NCBI GenBank assembly: GCA_052386745.1 | Contig: JBQTJW010000010.1 | Span: 1 to 61,468, forward strand | Source of the DNA: Panacagrimonas sp052386745 | GTDB taxonomy: Bacteria; Pseudomonadota; Gammaproteobacteria; Nevskiales; Nevskiaceae | Length of the DNA: 61,468 bases | Reading direction: 5' to 3' | Program-made: the position numbers and the translations under genes | Part shown: one piece after another, positions 16,453-27,337 of the stretch | Numbering within the stretch: the first letter of the stretch is position 1 | Layout: each line of letters starts with the position of its first letter | Notes under the pieces: generated by a model | The model's database searches: none | Told to the model about the DNA's origin: nothing | Seen by the model: only the letters and a program-made list of their open reading frames with translations

Positions 16453-19152
16453 ATGACCGATTTCGCCAAGGAAGTTCTCAGCGTCAATCTCGAAGACGAG
16501 ATGCGGCGTTCCTATCTCGATTACGCCATGAGCGTGATCGTGGGCCGTGCCCTGCCGGATGCGCGCGACGGCCTCAAGCCCGTGCATCGCCGCATCCTGT
16601 ACGCGCAGAGCCAGCTCAACAACGTCTGGAACCGGCCGTACATCAAGTGCGCCCGCGTGGTCGGCGACGTCATCGGCAAGTACCACCCGCACGGCGACAA
16701 CGCGGCTTACGACGCGCTGGTGCGCATGGCGCAGGATTTTTCCCTGCGCTACCCGCTGGTGGACGGCCAGGGCAACTTCGGCAGCGTGGACGGCGATCCG
16801 CCGGCGGCCATGCGCTACACCGAGTGCCGCATGTCGCGGCTCACCTCCGAGCTGCTTGCGGATATCGACAGCGACACGGTGGATTTCGTCCCGAACTACG
16901 ACGAGAAGGACGTCGAGCCGGTGGTGCTGCCCACGCGCATCCCGCAGCTGCTGGTCAACGGCTCGGCGGGCATCGCCGTGGGTCTTGCGACGAACATTCC
17001 GCCGCATAACCTGGGCGAAGTCATCGACGGCTGCGTGGCCCTGGTTGACAATCCGGCCATCGACATCGCCGGGCTGATGAAGCTGATCCCGGCGCCGGAT
17101 TTCCCCACCGCCGGCCTGCTGCTCGACGCGCACGGCCTGGTGGACGCCTATAGCACCGGCCGCGGCCGCATCGTGCTGCGCGCGCGCACGCACTTCGAGG
17201 ATGTATCGGCCGACAAGCAGGCCATCATCATCACCGAGCTGCCCTACCAGGTGAACAAGGCGCGCCTGCAAGAGCGCATCGCCGAGCTGGTGAAGGAAAA
17301 GAAGCTCGAAGGCATCACCGCCATCCAGGACGAGTCCGACCGTGACGGCATGCGCGTGGTCATCGAGCTCAAGCGCAACGAGAACGCGGAGGTCGCGCTC
17401 AACAACCTGTTCCAGCAGACCGGCATGCAGGTCACGTTCGGCATCAACATGGTCGCGCTCGAGGGCGGCCAGCCGAAGACCATGAACCTCAAGCAGATGC
17501 TGGAGATTTTCGTCCGGCACCGGCGCGAGGTGGTCACGCGCCGCACGCGCTACCTGCTGCGCGAGGCGCGCAAGAAGGCGCACATCCTCGAAGGCCTGGC
17601 GGTGGCGCTGGCCAACATCGACGAGATGATCGAGCTGATCAAGCGCTCGCCCAATTCCGCCGAGGCCAAGACCGGGCTGATGGGCCGCAGCTGGAATGCG
17701 GGGCTCGTCACCACGCTGCTGGCGCGCACCGATTCGCAGGCCTCGCGGCCCGAGGACCTGGGGGCGGAGTTCGGGATCGTCGAAGGCGGCTATCGCCTGA
17801 GCGACGCCCAGGCGCAGGCGATTCTCGACATGCGCCTGTCCAAGCTCACCGCGCTGGAGTCGGACAAGATCCACGACGAATTCAAGGAGTTGCTGGCCGC
17901 GATCATCGATTACCTCGACATCCTGGGCTCCGAGGCACGGCTGCTGTCGGTGATCCGCGCCGAGCTGCTCGCGGTCAAGGAGCAGTACGGCGACGAGCGC
18001 CGCACCGAGATCACCGACCACGCGCTCAACATGGCGCGCGAGGACCTCATTCCGCCGCAGGACATGGTGGTGACGCTCTCGCACGAAGGCTACGTGAAGT
18101 CCGTGCCGCTGGCCGAGTACCAGGCCCAGAAGCGCGGTGGCCGCGGCAAGCTGGCGGCGGGCACCAAGGAGGAGGACTTCATCGACCGCATCTGGTCGGC
18201 GCACTCGCACGACTGGCTGCTGTGCTTCGGCAGCACCGGCAAGGTCTACAAGCTGCGCGTGTTCGAACTGCCCGTGGGCTCGCGCGGCTCGCGCGGCCGA
18301 CCGTTCGTCAACCTGCTGCCGCTGGAGGCGGGCGAGAAGATCAGCGCGGTGCTGCCCATCAAGACGTTCGGGCGTGTCGACGCGCTGGAAGAGGGCGCCG
18401 AGATCGAAGCGGCGGAAGCGGCGCCGGGGCCCTTCATCTTCATGGCCACGCGCCTGGGCACGGTCAAGAAGACCCCGCTCAGCGCGTTTGCCAACATCCG
18501 GTCCAACGGCATCATCGCGCTGGACCTGCGCGTGGACGACGCCCTGGTGGGCGTGGCGCTGACCACCGGCGCCAGCGACGTGCTGCTGTTCAGCGATGCC
18601 GGCCGCGTCATCCGGTTCAACGAGGCCGGCGTGCGCAGCATGGGCCGCACCGCCACGGGCGTGCGCGGCATGCGCCTGGTCAGGCGCGGCGAAAACGCGG
18701 AGGAAGGTGCGGCCGATGAGGCGGTGGAGGCCGCCGATACCGCGGGCGAAACCCTCGACGATCTGGCGCCGCTGGCGGCCGAGGCGCAGATCATCGCGCT
18801 CATCGTGGCCGATGGGGGCGACATCCTCACCGTTTCCGAGTTCGGCTACGGCAAGCGCACGCCCATCGACCAGTTCCCGCGGCGCGGGCGCGGCGGGCAG
18901 GGCGTGATCGCGCAGTCGCTGTCCGACAAGGCCGGCAACCTGGTGGGCGCCGTGGAAGTCCACGACGGCCACGAGGTCATGCTGATTTCGGAAGCCGGCA
19001 ATCTCATCCGGTTCAAGACCACCGACGTGCGCACCATGAGCCGCAACACCCAGGGCGTGCGCCTGATGCGGCCGGGCGACGGTGATCGACTTGTCGGGCT
19101 CGATCGAGTGGAGTCCGACGAAGAGCCGGAATTGGGACCCGAGCCAATCTGA
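16453..19152 (+). CDS. gyrA: DNA gyrase subunit A
   Basis: GyrA is the DNA-cleaving subunit of gyrase. The 899-residue protein begins MTDFAKEVLSVNLEDEMRRS. The catalytic tyrosine lies in AAMRYTECRM near residue 122. The quinolone-determining segment reads HPHGDNAAYD, placing Asn at position 83 (E. coli Ser83) and Asp at 87. The C-terminal beta-pinwheel carries the GyrA box (QKRGGRGK near 559). A roughly 25-residue acidic/alanine insert near residues 753-780 (EEGAADEAVEAAD) explains the extra length. The ATG at 16453 is preferred over upstream TTG codons. Confidence 0.97.
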   Translation: MTDFAKEVLSVNLEDEMRRSYLDYAMSVIVGRALPDARDGLKPVHRRILYAQSQLNNVWNRPYIKCARVVGDVIGKYHPHGDNAAYDALVRMAQDFSLRYPLVDGQGNFGSVDGDPPAAMRYTECRMSRLTSELLADIDSDTVDFVPNYDEKDVEPVVLPTRIPQLLVNGSAGIAVGLATNIPPHNLGEVIDGCVALVDNPAIDIAGLMKLIPAPDFPTAGLLLDAHGLVDAYSTGRGRIVLRARTHFEDVSADKQAIIITELPYQVNKARLQERIAELVKEKKLEGITAIQDESDRDGMRVVIELKRNENAEVALNNLFQQTGMQVTFGINMVALEGGQPKTMNLKQMLEIFVRHRREVVTRRTRYLLREARKKAHILEGLAVALANIDEMIELIKRSPNSAEAKTGLMGRSWNAGLVTTLLARTDSQASRPEDLGAEFGIVEGGYRLSDAQAQAILDMRLSKLTALESDKIHDEFKELLAAIIDYLDILGSEARLLSVIRAELLAVKEQYGDERRTEITDHALNMAREDLIPPQDMVVTLSHEGYVKSVPLAEYQAQKRGGRGKLAAGTKEEDFIDRIWSAHSHDWLLCFGSTGKVYKLRVFELPVGSRGSRGRPFVNLLPLEAGEKISAVLPIKTFGRVDALEEGAEIEAAEAAPGPFIFMATRLGTVKKTPLSAFANIRSNGIIALDLRVDDALVGVALTTGASDVLLFSDAGRVIRFNEAGVRSMGRTATGVRGMRLVRRGENAEEGAADEAVEAADTAGETLDDLAPLAAEAQIIALIVADGGDILTVSEFGYGKRTPIDQFPRRGRGGQGVIAQSLSDKAGNLVGAVEVHDGHEVMLISEAGNLIRFKTTDVRTMSRNTQGVRLMRPGDGDRLVGLDRVESDEEPELGPEPI

Positions 19153-19491
19153 GGCGCATTCAGGAACGCGGCGCGTCCGGGTTCGGCCCGGCTCCGGGTC
19201 ATCCGGCGTCGGGCCGGTTCAAGCGCCAGCGATCGCCAGGCACGTGATCAAGGCGGTGCGCATCAAGGTGTGCACCAGCAGTCCGGCGGCGCTTCACCGC
19301 ATCGCCACGTCACCTGCGCTATGGCACCACTTCCCTGGAGGCAGCCCGCGTCGCGGGCTCCGATCGGGGTGTCGATCCGGCATCAGCGCTGGCTGCGCCC
19401 CTGCCTGACGGGCCGCGCCCTTGAATCGGGCGGTGCCAGCCGCATCTGCAATAATTCGTCGCCGATCCGGCGCGAACCAGAGGAACCTCAC
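19153..19491. other. 339-base intergenic region upstream of lon
   Basis: No gene is supported here. A perfect palindromic hairpin AGCCCGCG-T-CGCGGGCT lies at 19343-19359 without a T-run, and the heat-shock-type promoter described separately lies at 19420-19447. Confidence 0.5.
19420..19447 (+). promoter_or_regulatory. Sigma-32-type (heat-shock) promoter of lon
   Basis: CTTGAAT (19420-19426), 13 bases, then CCGCATCT (19440-19447) match the RpoH consensus CTTGAAA-N11-16-CCCCATNT at all but two positions. Transcription would begin near 19455, some 37 bases before the lon start. Control of lon by RpoH is established in E. coli. Confidence 0.7.
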
Positions 19492-21882
<2,391 letters not shown>

Positions 21883-21954
21883 GTTGGCGGCTCGACGCAC
21901 GAAAAGCCTGTCAGCGCAAGGCTTTCCCGGGGGGAATCGGACGGCGTCGTTCAA

Positions 21955-21984
21955 TTGACGATTTTCGGAAGCGCTTGCTATAAA
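21955..21984 (+). promoter_or_regulatory. Sigma-70 promoter of hupB
   Basis: TTGACG (21955-21960) and TATAAA (21979-21984) are separated by 18 bases. The transcript would carry a leader of about 130 bases before hupB. A seven-base-pair hairpin AAAGCCT/AGGCTTT (21903-21925) just upstream may weakly terminate lon. Confidence 0.65.
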
Positions 21985-22123
21985 GCGGCCCCGCTGCCCG
22001 TATGTAAGCGCCGGAAGGCTTCTGTGCATCGCGCGTTGGATTGCGCCGCAATCCGAGGGGCCGGTCCATTTTTCGCATCATCATTTTCCCGCTGGATTCA
22101 CGAATCGAGGAGACGCTTACGCA

Positions 22124-22396
22124 ATGAACAAATCTGAACTGATCGACGCTGTCGCCGGAAAGGCAGAGCTGTCAAAGACCGACGCCGGACGCGCGCTGGA
22201 TGCCTTGGTGGAGGTGATCGGCAAGGCTCTCAAGAAGAAGGACAAGGTCGCACTCGTCGGTTTCGGAACGTTCATGGTGCGCGAGCGCGCTGCCCGCAAG
22301 GGTCGCAATCCCAAGACGGGCGCCGAGCTGAAGATCAAGGCGAGCAAAACGCCGGCGTTCAAGGCTGGCAAGGCGCTCAAGGACGCGATAAAGTAG
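22124..22396 (+). CDS. hupB: DNA-binding protein HU-beta
   Basis: HU is a small nucleoid protein that bends DNA. The 90-residue protein starts MNKSELIDAVAGKAELSKTD and includes GFGTFMVRERAARKGRNPKTG, the DNA-binding arm signature with the proline at the tip. Length and sequence are standard. It follows lon and lies just before two tRNA genes and ppiD. GAGGAGACGCTTACGCA precedes the ATG. Confidence 0.97.
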   Translation: MNKSELIDAVAGKAELSKTDAGRALDALVEVIGKALKKKDKVALVGFGTFMVRERAARKGRNPKTGAELKIKASKTPAFKAGKALKDAIK

Positions 22397-22435
22397 CGGA
22401 CTGCGTGGGGCTGGCTTGACCAGATCATCGCCAAC

Positions 22436-22511
22436 GGGTGCTTAGCTCAGCTGGTAGAGCGTCGCCCTTACAAGGCGAATGTCGGCGGTTCGAGCCCGTC
22501 AGCACCCACCA
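22436..22511 (+). tRNA. tRNA-Val (anticodon TAC)
   Basis: The acceptor stem GGGTGCT/AGCACCC is followed by A and an encoded CCA. The anticodon loop CTTACAA between GCC and GGC pairs gives TAC (valine). D-arm and T-arm (GGTTCGAGCCC) are standard. It sits 40 bases after hupB. Confidence 0.97.
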
Positions 22512-22522
22512 GAAGTTTTCAT

Positions 22523-22599
22523 GGAGCGGTAGTTCAGTTGGTTAGAATATCGGCCTGTCACGCCGAGGGTCGCGGGTTCGAGTCCCGTCCGCTCCGCCA
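22523..22599 (+). tRNA. tRNA-Asp (anticodon GTC)
   Basis: The acceptor stem GGAGCGG/CCGCTCC is followed by G and an encoded CCA. The loop CTGTCAC gives anticodon GTC (aspartate). It lies 11 bases after tRNA-Val, so both are probably cut from one transcript. Confidence 0.97.
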
Positions 22600-22730
22600 A
22601 CTTTGAAGATGCCACGACGCCGGCGACTCATGTCGGCGAATACGACGGAGGCACCGGAAGGTGCCTCATTCGTTTCCGGCGTTCTGTGTGGTTGCCGGAT
22701 TCTCGCAGAGCCGAATACAACGTCCACACC

Positions 22731-24653
22731 ATGCTGCAATCCATTCGTGATCGTCTTGTCGGCCCCATCGTATGGTTCGTGGTTGGCCTGATTGCCATTC
22801 CGTTCGCATTCTGGGGCATCGACAGCTTCAGCACCGGGGGAGGCGATCCGCTGGTGGCCAAGGTGGGCGATCAGAGAATCACCCAGGGCGAACTCAAGCA
22901 GGCCTACGACCAGCGTTATCAGCAGTACCGCGAGCTCGTTGGAGACAACTTCCGTCCCGAGCTGTTCGACCAGAACCATTTTCGCGAGCTGACACTCGAC
23001 GCGCTGATCCAGGAATCCGCCCTGCGGCAGTTCGCGCGCGACTCCGGGTACCGGGCAAGCGACGCGACGCTGCGCGATTACCTGACCAGCATTCCCGCGT
23101 TCCAGAAAGACGGAAAATTTTCCTCCGAAACCTACCAGTCGCTGCTCGCCGCTCGGAAGCTCCCGGTCGACCGTTACGAGTCCCAGTTGCGTGAATCCCT
23201 AGTCATCGACCAGGTGCGCAGCGCGGTGCAGGAAACGGCGGTCTTGACGCAAGCCGATGCCTGGCAGGCACGGCGCCTGGAAAAGCAGGTGCGCAAGCTG
23301 TCCACCGTGGTGGTGGCGGCAAAATCGTTCGAGGCCAGGGCCGAGGTCACCGATACCCAGCTTGCCGAGCGGTATGAACAGGACAAGGCCCGTTTCCAGT
23401 CCCCGGAGCGCATCCGGGTCGCTTATGTCCAGCTCGACCGGACCAAGCTCAAGCCTGCCGAGGCGCCAGCGGCAGAAATTCTCAAGGTGATCTACGACAC
23501 GGAGAAAGAGCAGCGGTTCTCGTCGGTGGAGGAGCGCCACGCAAGCCATGTCCTGGTCGGATTCGGGTCGGACAAGAGCGCAGCCAGGTCGACGGCCGAA
23601 GGAATTCTCGCCCGGCTCAAGGCCGGTGCAGATTTCGCTGCGGAAGCAAAGGCGCATTCGGAAGATCCCGGGTCCAAGGACAAGGGCGGCGACCTGGGCT
23701 GGGTCCGGAAAGGGATGATGGTTCCCGCCTTCGAAGCCGCGTTGTTCGCCATGAATGCAGGCGAGCTGGTGGGTCCCGTGGAAACCGATTTCGGATGGCA
23801 CCTGATCCGCCTGGACGAGATCAAGGCACCCAGTGTCCGCGCTTTCGGCGAGCCTGCCGTGCAGAGCGAGCTTCTGGATGTCTACCGCAAGCGGGAAGAC
23901 GAGAAGCGCTTCCAGGAATTGTCCGCCCGCCTGGAGCAGCTGGCATTCGAGAACACCAGCCTGGAGCCGGTTGCCTCGGACCTCGGGCTCGAGATCCAGA
24001 CGAGCGACTGGTTCACCCGCGCCGGTGGTGCGGGCATCCTGGCCAACGAGGGCCTGAGGACGGCGGCTTTCTCCGACGAGGTTCTCACGGACAACGAGAA
24101 CAGCAAGCCCGTCCCGGTTAGCGCCGATGCGCTGGTGGTGTTGCGCAAGGTCGACTACGAAGCGGCGCGGCAGCAGCCCCTGGAAGAGGTCCGCGAACTG
24201 GTCCGCGCGATCGTTTCCCACGAGAACATGGCCAAGCTCGCGCAGGAAACCGCCGACGGATTGGTGGCCGGGGTGAGGGGCGGGCAATCTTTGGCGACTG
24301 CGGCGCAGTCCAGGAACCTGACCATCGGATTTGATGGCGAGGTGGTTCGCACAGACACCAAGCTGGACCCGGCGGTCACGCGTGCAGCCTTTCGCATGGC
24401 CCGGCCGCCGGCTGGCGCCGTCCGCGTGGAAGCGGTTCCGGTGCGCGGGGGCGATGTCGTGGTCGTCGCATTGAGCGAGGTGCAGGACCCGCCGAAGCCC
24501 GAACCCGAGCTGCTTGCCGACGAAGCGGCAAGAAGAATGCGCGATAGTCTCGCGGGGGCGGAGTTTCTGGGATACCGCAAGGCGATCGAACAGGTCGTGA
24601 CGGTGAAGAGGGTCGAGACACCCCAGGCGTCGAGCGAGACGGACGAGCCCTAG
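22731..24653 (+). CDS. ppiD: Periplasmic folding chaperone PpiD (SurA/parvulin type)
   Basis: PpiD is an inner-membrane-anchored chaperone that helps secreted proteins fold near the Sec translocon. The 640-residue protein has one N-terminal membrane segment (VGPIVWFVVGLIAIPFAFWG, about residues 10-29), a SurA-like helical domain, and a parvulin rotamase domain from about 265 to 365 (ASHVLVGFG, then DPGSKDKGGDLGWV). The ATG at 22731 is chosen because it places the membrane segment at the usual distance. It follows lon, hupB and the tRNAs. Confidence 0.93.
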   Translation: MLQSIRDRLVGPIVWFVVGLIAIPFAFWGIDSFSTGGGDPLVAKVGDQRITQGELKQAYDQRYQQYRELVGDNFRPELFDQNHFRELTLDALIQESALRQFARDSGYRASDATLRDYLTSIPAFQKDGKFSSETYQSLLAARKLPVDRYESQLRESLVIDQVRSAVQETAVLTQADAWQARRLEKQVRKLSTVVVAAKSFEARAEVTDTQLAERYEQDKARFQSPERIRVAYVQLDRTKLKPAEAPAAEILKVIYDTEKEQRFSSVEERHASHVLVGFGSDKSAARSTAEGILARLKAGADFAAEAKAHSEDPGSKDKGGDLGWVRKGMMVPAFEAALFAMNAGELVGPVETDFGWHLIRLDEIKAPSVRAFGEPAVQSELLDVYRKREDEKRFQELSARLEQLAFENTSLEPVASDLGLEIQTSDWFTRAGGAGILANEGLRTAAFSDEVLTDNENSKPVPVSADALVVLRKVDYEAARQQPLEEVRELVRAIVSHENMAKLAQETADGLVAGVRGGQSLATAAQSRNLTIGFDGEVVRTDTKLDPAVTRAAFRMARPPAGAVRVEAVPVRGGDVVVVALSEVQDPPKPEPELLADEAARRMRDSLAGAEFLGYRKAIEQVVTVKRVETPQASSETDEP

Positions 24654-24656
24654 CCC

Positions 24657-25955
24657 ATGACCCAGGCCCCCAAATCCGAACGCATCCGGGGCCTGCGTTT
24701 ACCTGCCTTGCACTGGCAGGTCGCGATTGCCCTCGTCGGGGCCATCGTGGCGGGCGTTGCGCTGGGCCCGCAGCCGGAATTCCTGGCCGCCTGCGCGTTT
24801 GTCGGCAAGCTGTTTCTGAATGCCCTGAAGATGGTCGTGGTGCCCTTGATCGTGGCGGCGATCATCAGCGGCCTGGCCAGCGTTGCCGATGCCGGCGGCC
24901 TCGGGCGCATGGGACTGAAGACGCTGGCGTACTACCTGGGAACGGGGCTGCTGGCGATTCTGGTTGGATTGATCTACATCAACCTGCTGCAGCCGGGGAT
25001 CATCGATGGGGAACCGGCCGGCCCCGCCATCGGCCTCACCCACGATTCGCAGAGCGTCCTGGCAAAAGTCGAAGGCAAAGGGGCCGGCGAATTCCTGAAG
25101 GTGTTCGAACTGATGTTCCCGCCGAACATCGTGGCCGCAGCCGCCGAAGGCCAGATGCTGGGCCTGATCTGTTTTGCATTGCTGTTCGGCGTCTTCGTCA
25201 CCCGCTTGCCCGAGTCCCTGATCCAGACACAGCGAGCGTTCTGGAGCGGCCTCTACGAAGTGATGACGTCCATCACGCGCCTCATCATGCACTTCGCCCC
25301 CCTGGGCGTTTTCGGCCTGGTGGCGCCCATCGTGGCGCAGACCGGCTGGGCGGCTGCGGGGCCGCTCGCCAAGTTCGTCTTGGCCGTGGTTCTCGGCCTG
25401 CTGACCCATCTGCTGGTGACGCTGCCGCTGGTGCTGCGCTTCGTCGCACGGGTCTCGCCGCTCAGGCATTACCGCGCGATGTGGCCGGCGCTGACCACCG
25501 CATTCTCGACGAGCTCGTCCGCGGCCAGCCTGCCGGTGACGATCCGGTGCATGGAAGTCGGGGCGCATGTCCCCAAGCAGGTCACCAGCTTCGTCCTGCC
25601 GATCGGGACCACGGTCAACACCGATGGGTCGGCGCTGTACGAAGGGGCGGTAGTGATGTTCATCGCCCAGTGTTACGGCGTGGATCTGAGCTTTGGCGCG
25701 CAGTTCCTGATCGTGTCCACCGCGCTGCTGACCTCCATCGGCGTGGCGGGAATTCCGTCGGCCAGCCTCGTGGCGATCGCGGTCATTCTCGGCGCGGTGG
25801 GATTGCCCCTGGAGGGCATCGGCCTGGTGCTGGCGGTGGATCGCGTGCTCGACATGGCGCGCACGGCGGTCAACGTGTTCGGCGACTCCTGCTGTGCCGT
25901 CACCATCGCCCGCCTGGAAGGCGCCGACGGCGTTCTGGGAACGGCAAAGCGCTAG
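24657..25955 (+). CDS. Dicarboxylate/amino acid:cation symporter (DAACS)
   Basis: The 432-residue membrane protein belongs to the GltP/DctA family, which imports glutamate, aspartate or C4-dicarboxylates with Na+ or H+. The hairpin motif TSSSAASLPVTIRC near 283-296 and the NTDGSALYEG motif near 320-329 are the substrate- and ion-binding signatures. Eight or so transmembrane segments are visible. It begins three bases after the ppiD stop, so it may be cotranscribed with it. The exact substrate cannot be read. Its stop overlaps the converging flippase gene by four bases. Confidence 0.9.
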   Translation: MTQAPKSERIRGLRLPALHWQVAIALVGAIVAGVALGPQPEFLAACAFVGKLFLNALKMVVVPLIVAAIISGLASVADAGGLGRMGLKTLAYYLGTGLLAILVGLIYINLLQPGIIDGEPAGPAIGLTHDSQSVLAKVEGKGAGEFLKVFELMFPPNIVAAAAEGQMLGLICFALLFGVFVTRLPESLIQTQRAFWSGLYEVMTSITRLIMHFAPLGVFGLVAPIVAQTGWAAAGPLAKFVLAVVLGLLTHLLVTLPLVLRFVARVSPLRHYRAMWPALTTAFSTSSSAASLPVTIRCMEVGAHVPKQVTSFVLPIGTTVNTDGSALYEGAVVMFIAQCYGVDLSFGAQFLIVSTALLTSIGVAGIPSASLVAIAVILGAVGLPLEGIGLVLAVDRVLDMARTAVNVFGDSCCAVTIARLEGADGVLGTAKR

Positions 25956-27268
25956 CCGGACGCGCTGGTGGCGGCCGTGTTCTCGGCATGCGGTCGGTAG
26001 TTCTGGACCGCATAGACCAGCAGCGCCAGCGAACCGACCAGGCTGATGATCTCCGCCGCGGCTATACCCCAGAGTGCGCCCACCAATCCTGCATGGTCCA
26101 GTGCGAACCACATGGTCGAAAGCGCCGTCACGGCGCTCGCCACGGTCAGTCCTGCAAGGGGCTTGAACTGCTCCATTGCCAGGAGAACGATCTGGATGAA
26201 GTCCCGCACCACTCCGATCAGGATGATGGCCCCCCAGTACAGCAGCAGGGTGTCGCGGTCCGGCAACTCCGTCCGCAGCACCTCGGCGAACAGCCAGTCG
26301 CGCAGAACCCAGATCAGGCCTAGATAGCCGGCGCCAGCCAGTGTCCCGCCAACGAGGATGATCGAAATGCGGCGGATGACCGGGTACGGACCCTCGTGCC
26401 GCAGCCAGCCGGCGGACATCGGAATCAGGACGCCGCGCAGTCCGTGCGTCATCAGCAGGAGGGGCGTCATCAGCAGCCGGGCCGAAGCCAGCATGCCGAC
26501 GGCGGCCGCATCGATCTTGAACGCAACCAGGTTGTTGTAGCCCTGGGCGTACAGCCAGTACACCACGGCCCCGAACAGGGCCCAGTTGCCCAGGGTTTGC
26601 GCCTGTTTCCAGTAGCTTGCCCGCTGGTCCGCCGTCATCGACTGGTCCCAGCCCTCCATCCTGCCGACCACGTAGCGCGCCGCGAGGTAACTGCACACCG
26701 AGGCCACCCCCAGGGCCAGAATCGCCAGTGGGGCATTGGCCATGTCCAGAAAAATGGCCGCCCCGATCAACGACAGCAGCACGGCGACGTAGATGAGGTT
26801 GATGGCGAGCAGGATCGGCTGGCGGCGATTGATCAGGAGCACCGTGCGGAGCAGTTCGCGCCGCGCGACCGCCCACAGCGTGAAGCAGGTGATGGCCAGG
26901 ACAACGGCCTGATGCACGTCGACCCATCCCGCCAGCCAGCCAGCGCCTGACGCGGCAAGCCCGGCCGGAAAGAGGTACCAGGACCAGCGATGGTGATCCT
27001 TGCGCACGTCCGACAGCAGGGCGATCGCGTCGCCACGCTCGCGCTTGGGGGCCAGAATGGTGAGGGGACCGCCCACCCAGGCGTCCTGCGCCATGACCAT
27101 CAACTGGATGGCGGTCTGCGCCAGGACGAAGTAGCCGTACTCCGCCGCCGTGGTATTGCGGATCAGGATGAGGCCGATGATCAGGCTGACGCCGGACAGC
27201 ATGGCCTGATCAATGACCGCACTGCCAAAAAGCTTGGCCATCAGGCCACGAGTGGGGAGTGAATGCAT
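25952..27268 (-). CDS. Polysaccharide flippase-like membrane protein (Wzx/MATE type)
   Basis: This 438-residue protein has about 12 hydrophobic segments and resembles O-antigen/oligosaccharide flippases of the MOP superfamily. The segment AEYGYFVLAQTAIQLMVMAQ near residue 40 matches the typical second and third helices of that group. It follows a GT2 glycosyltransferase gene on the same strand, 70 bases apart, and ends convergent with the symporter. A second ATG at 27241 is possible. Role in export of a surface glycan is inferred; the full biosynthesis cluster is not here. Confidence 0.75.
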   Translation of the reverse strand: MHSLPTRGLMAKLFGSAVIDQAMLSGVSLIIGLILIRNTTAAEYGYFVLAQTAIQLMVMAQDAWVGGPLTILAPKRERGDAIALLSDVRKDHHRWSWYLFPAGLAASGAGWLAGWVDVHQAVVLAITCFTLWAVARRELLRTVLLINRRQPILLAINLIYVAVLLSLIGAAIFLDMANAPLAILALGVASVCSYLAARYVVGRMEGWDQSMTADQRASYWKQAQTLGNWALFGAVVYWLYAQGYNNLVAFKIDAAAVGMLASARLLMTPLLLMTHGLRGVLIPMSAGWLRHEGPYPVIRRISIILVGGTLAGAGYLGLIWVLRDWLFAEVLRTELPDRDTLLLYWGAIILIGVVRDFIQIVLLAMEQFKPLAGLTVASAVTALSTMWFALDHAGLVGALWGIAAAEIISLVGSLALLVYAVQNYRPHAENTAATSASG

Positions 27269-27337
27269 CGGCTTAAAGGGCGGAGTCGAGCGCAGGGATT
27301 CGCATCATGGCAATCGCCCAGAGTGCCACAACCGAGC

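Noticed and set aside
16363..18972. 869-codon minus-strand frame
   Set aside because: Antisense shadow of gyrA; the product is a low-complexity string rich in His, Ala and Arg.
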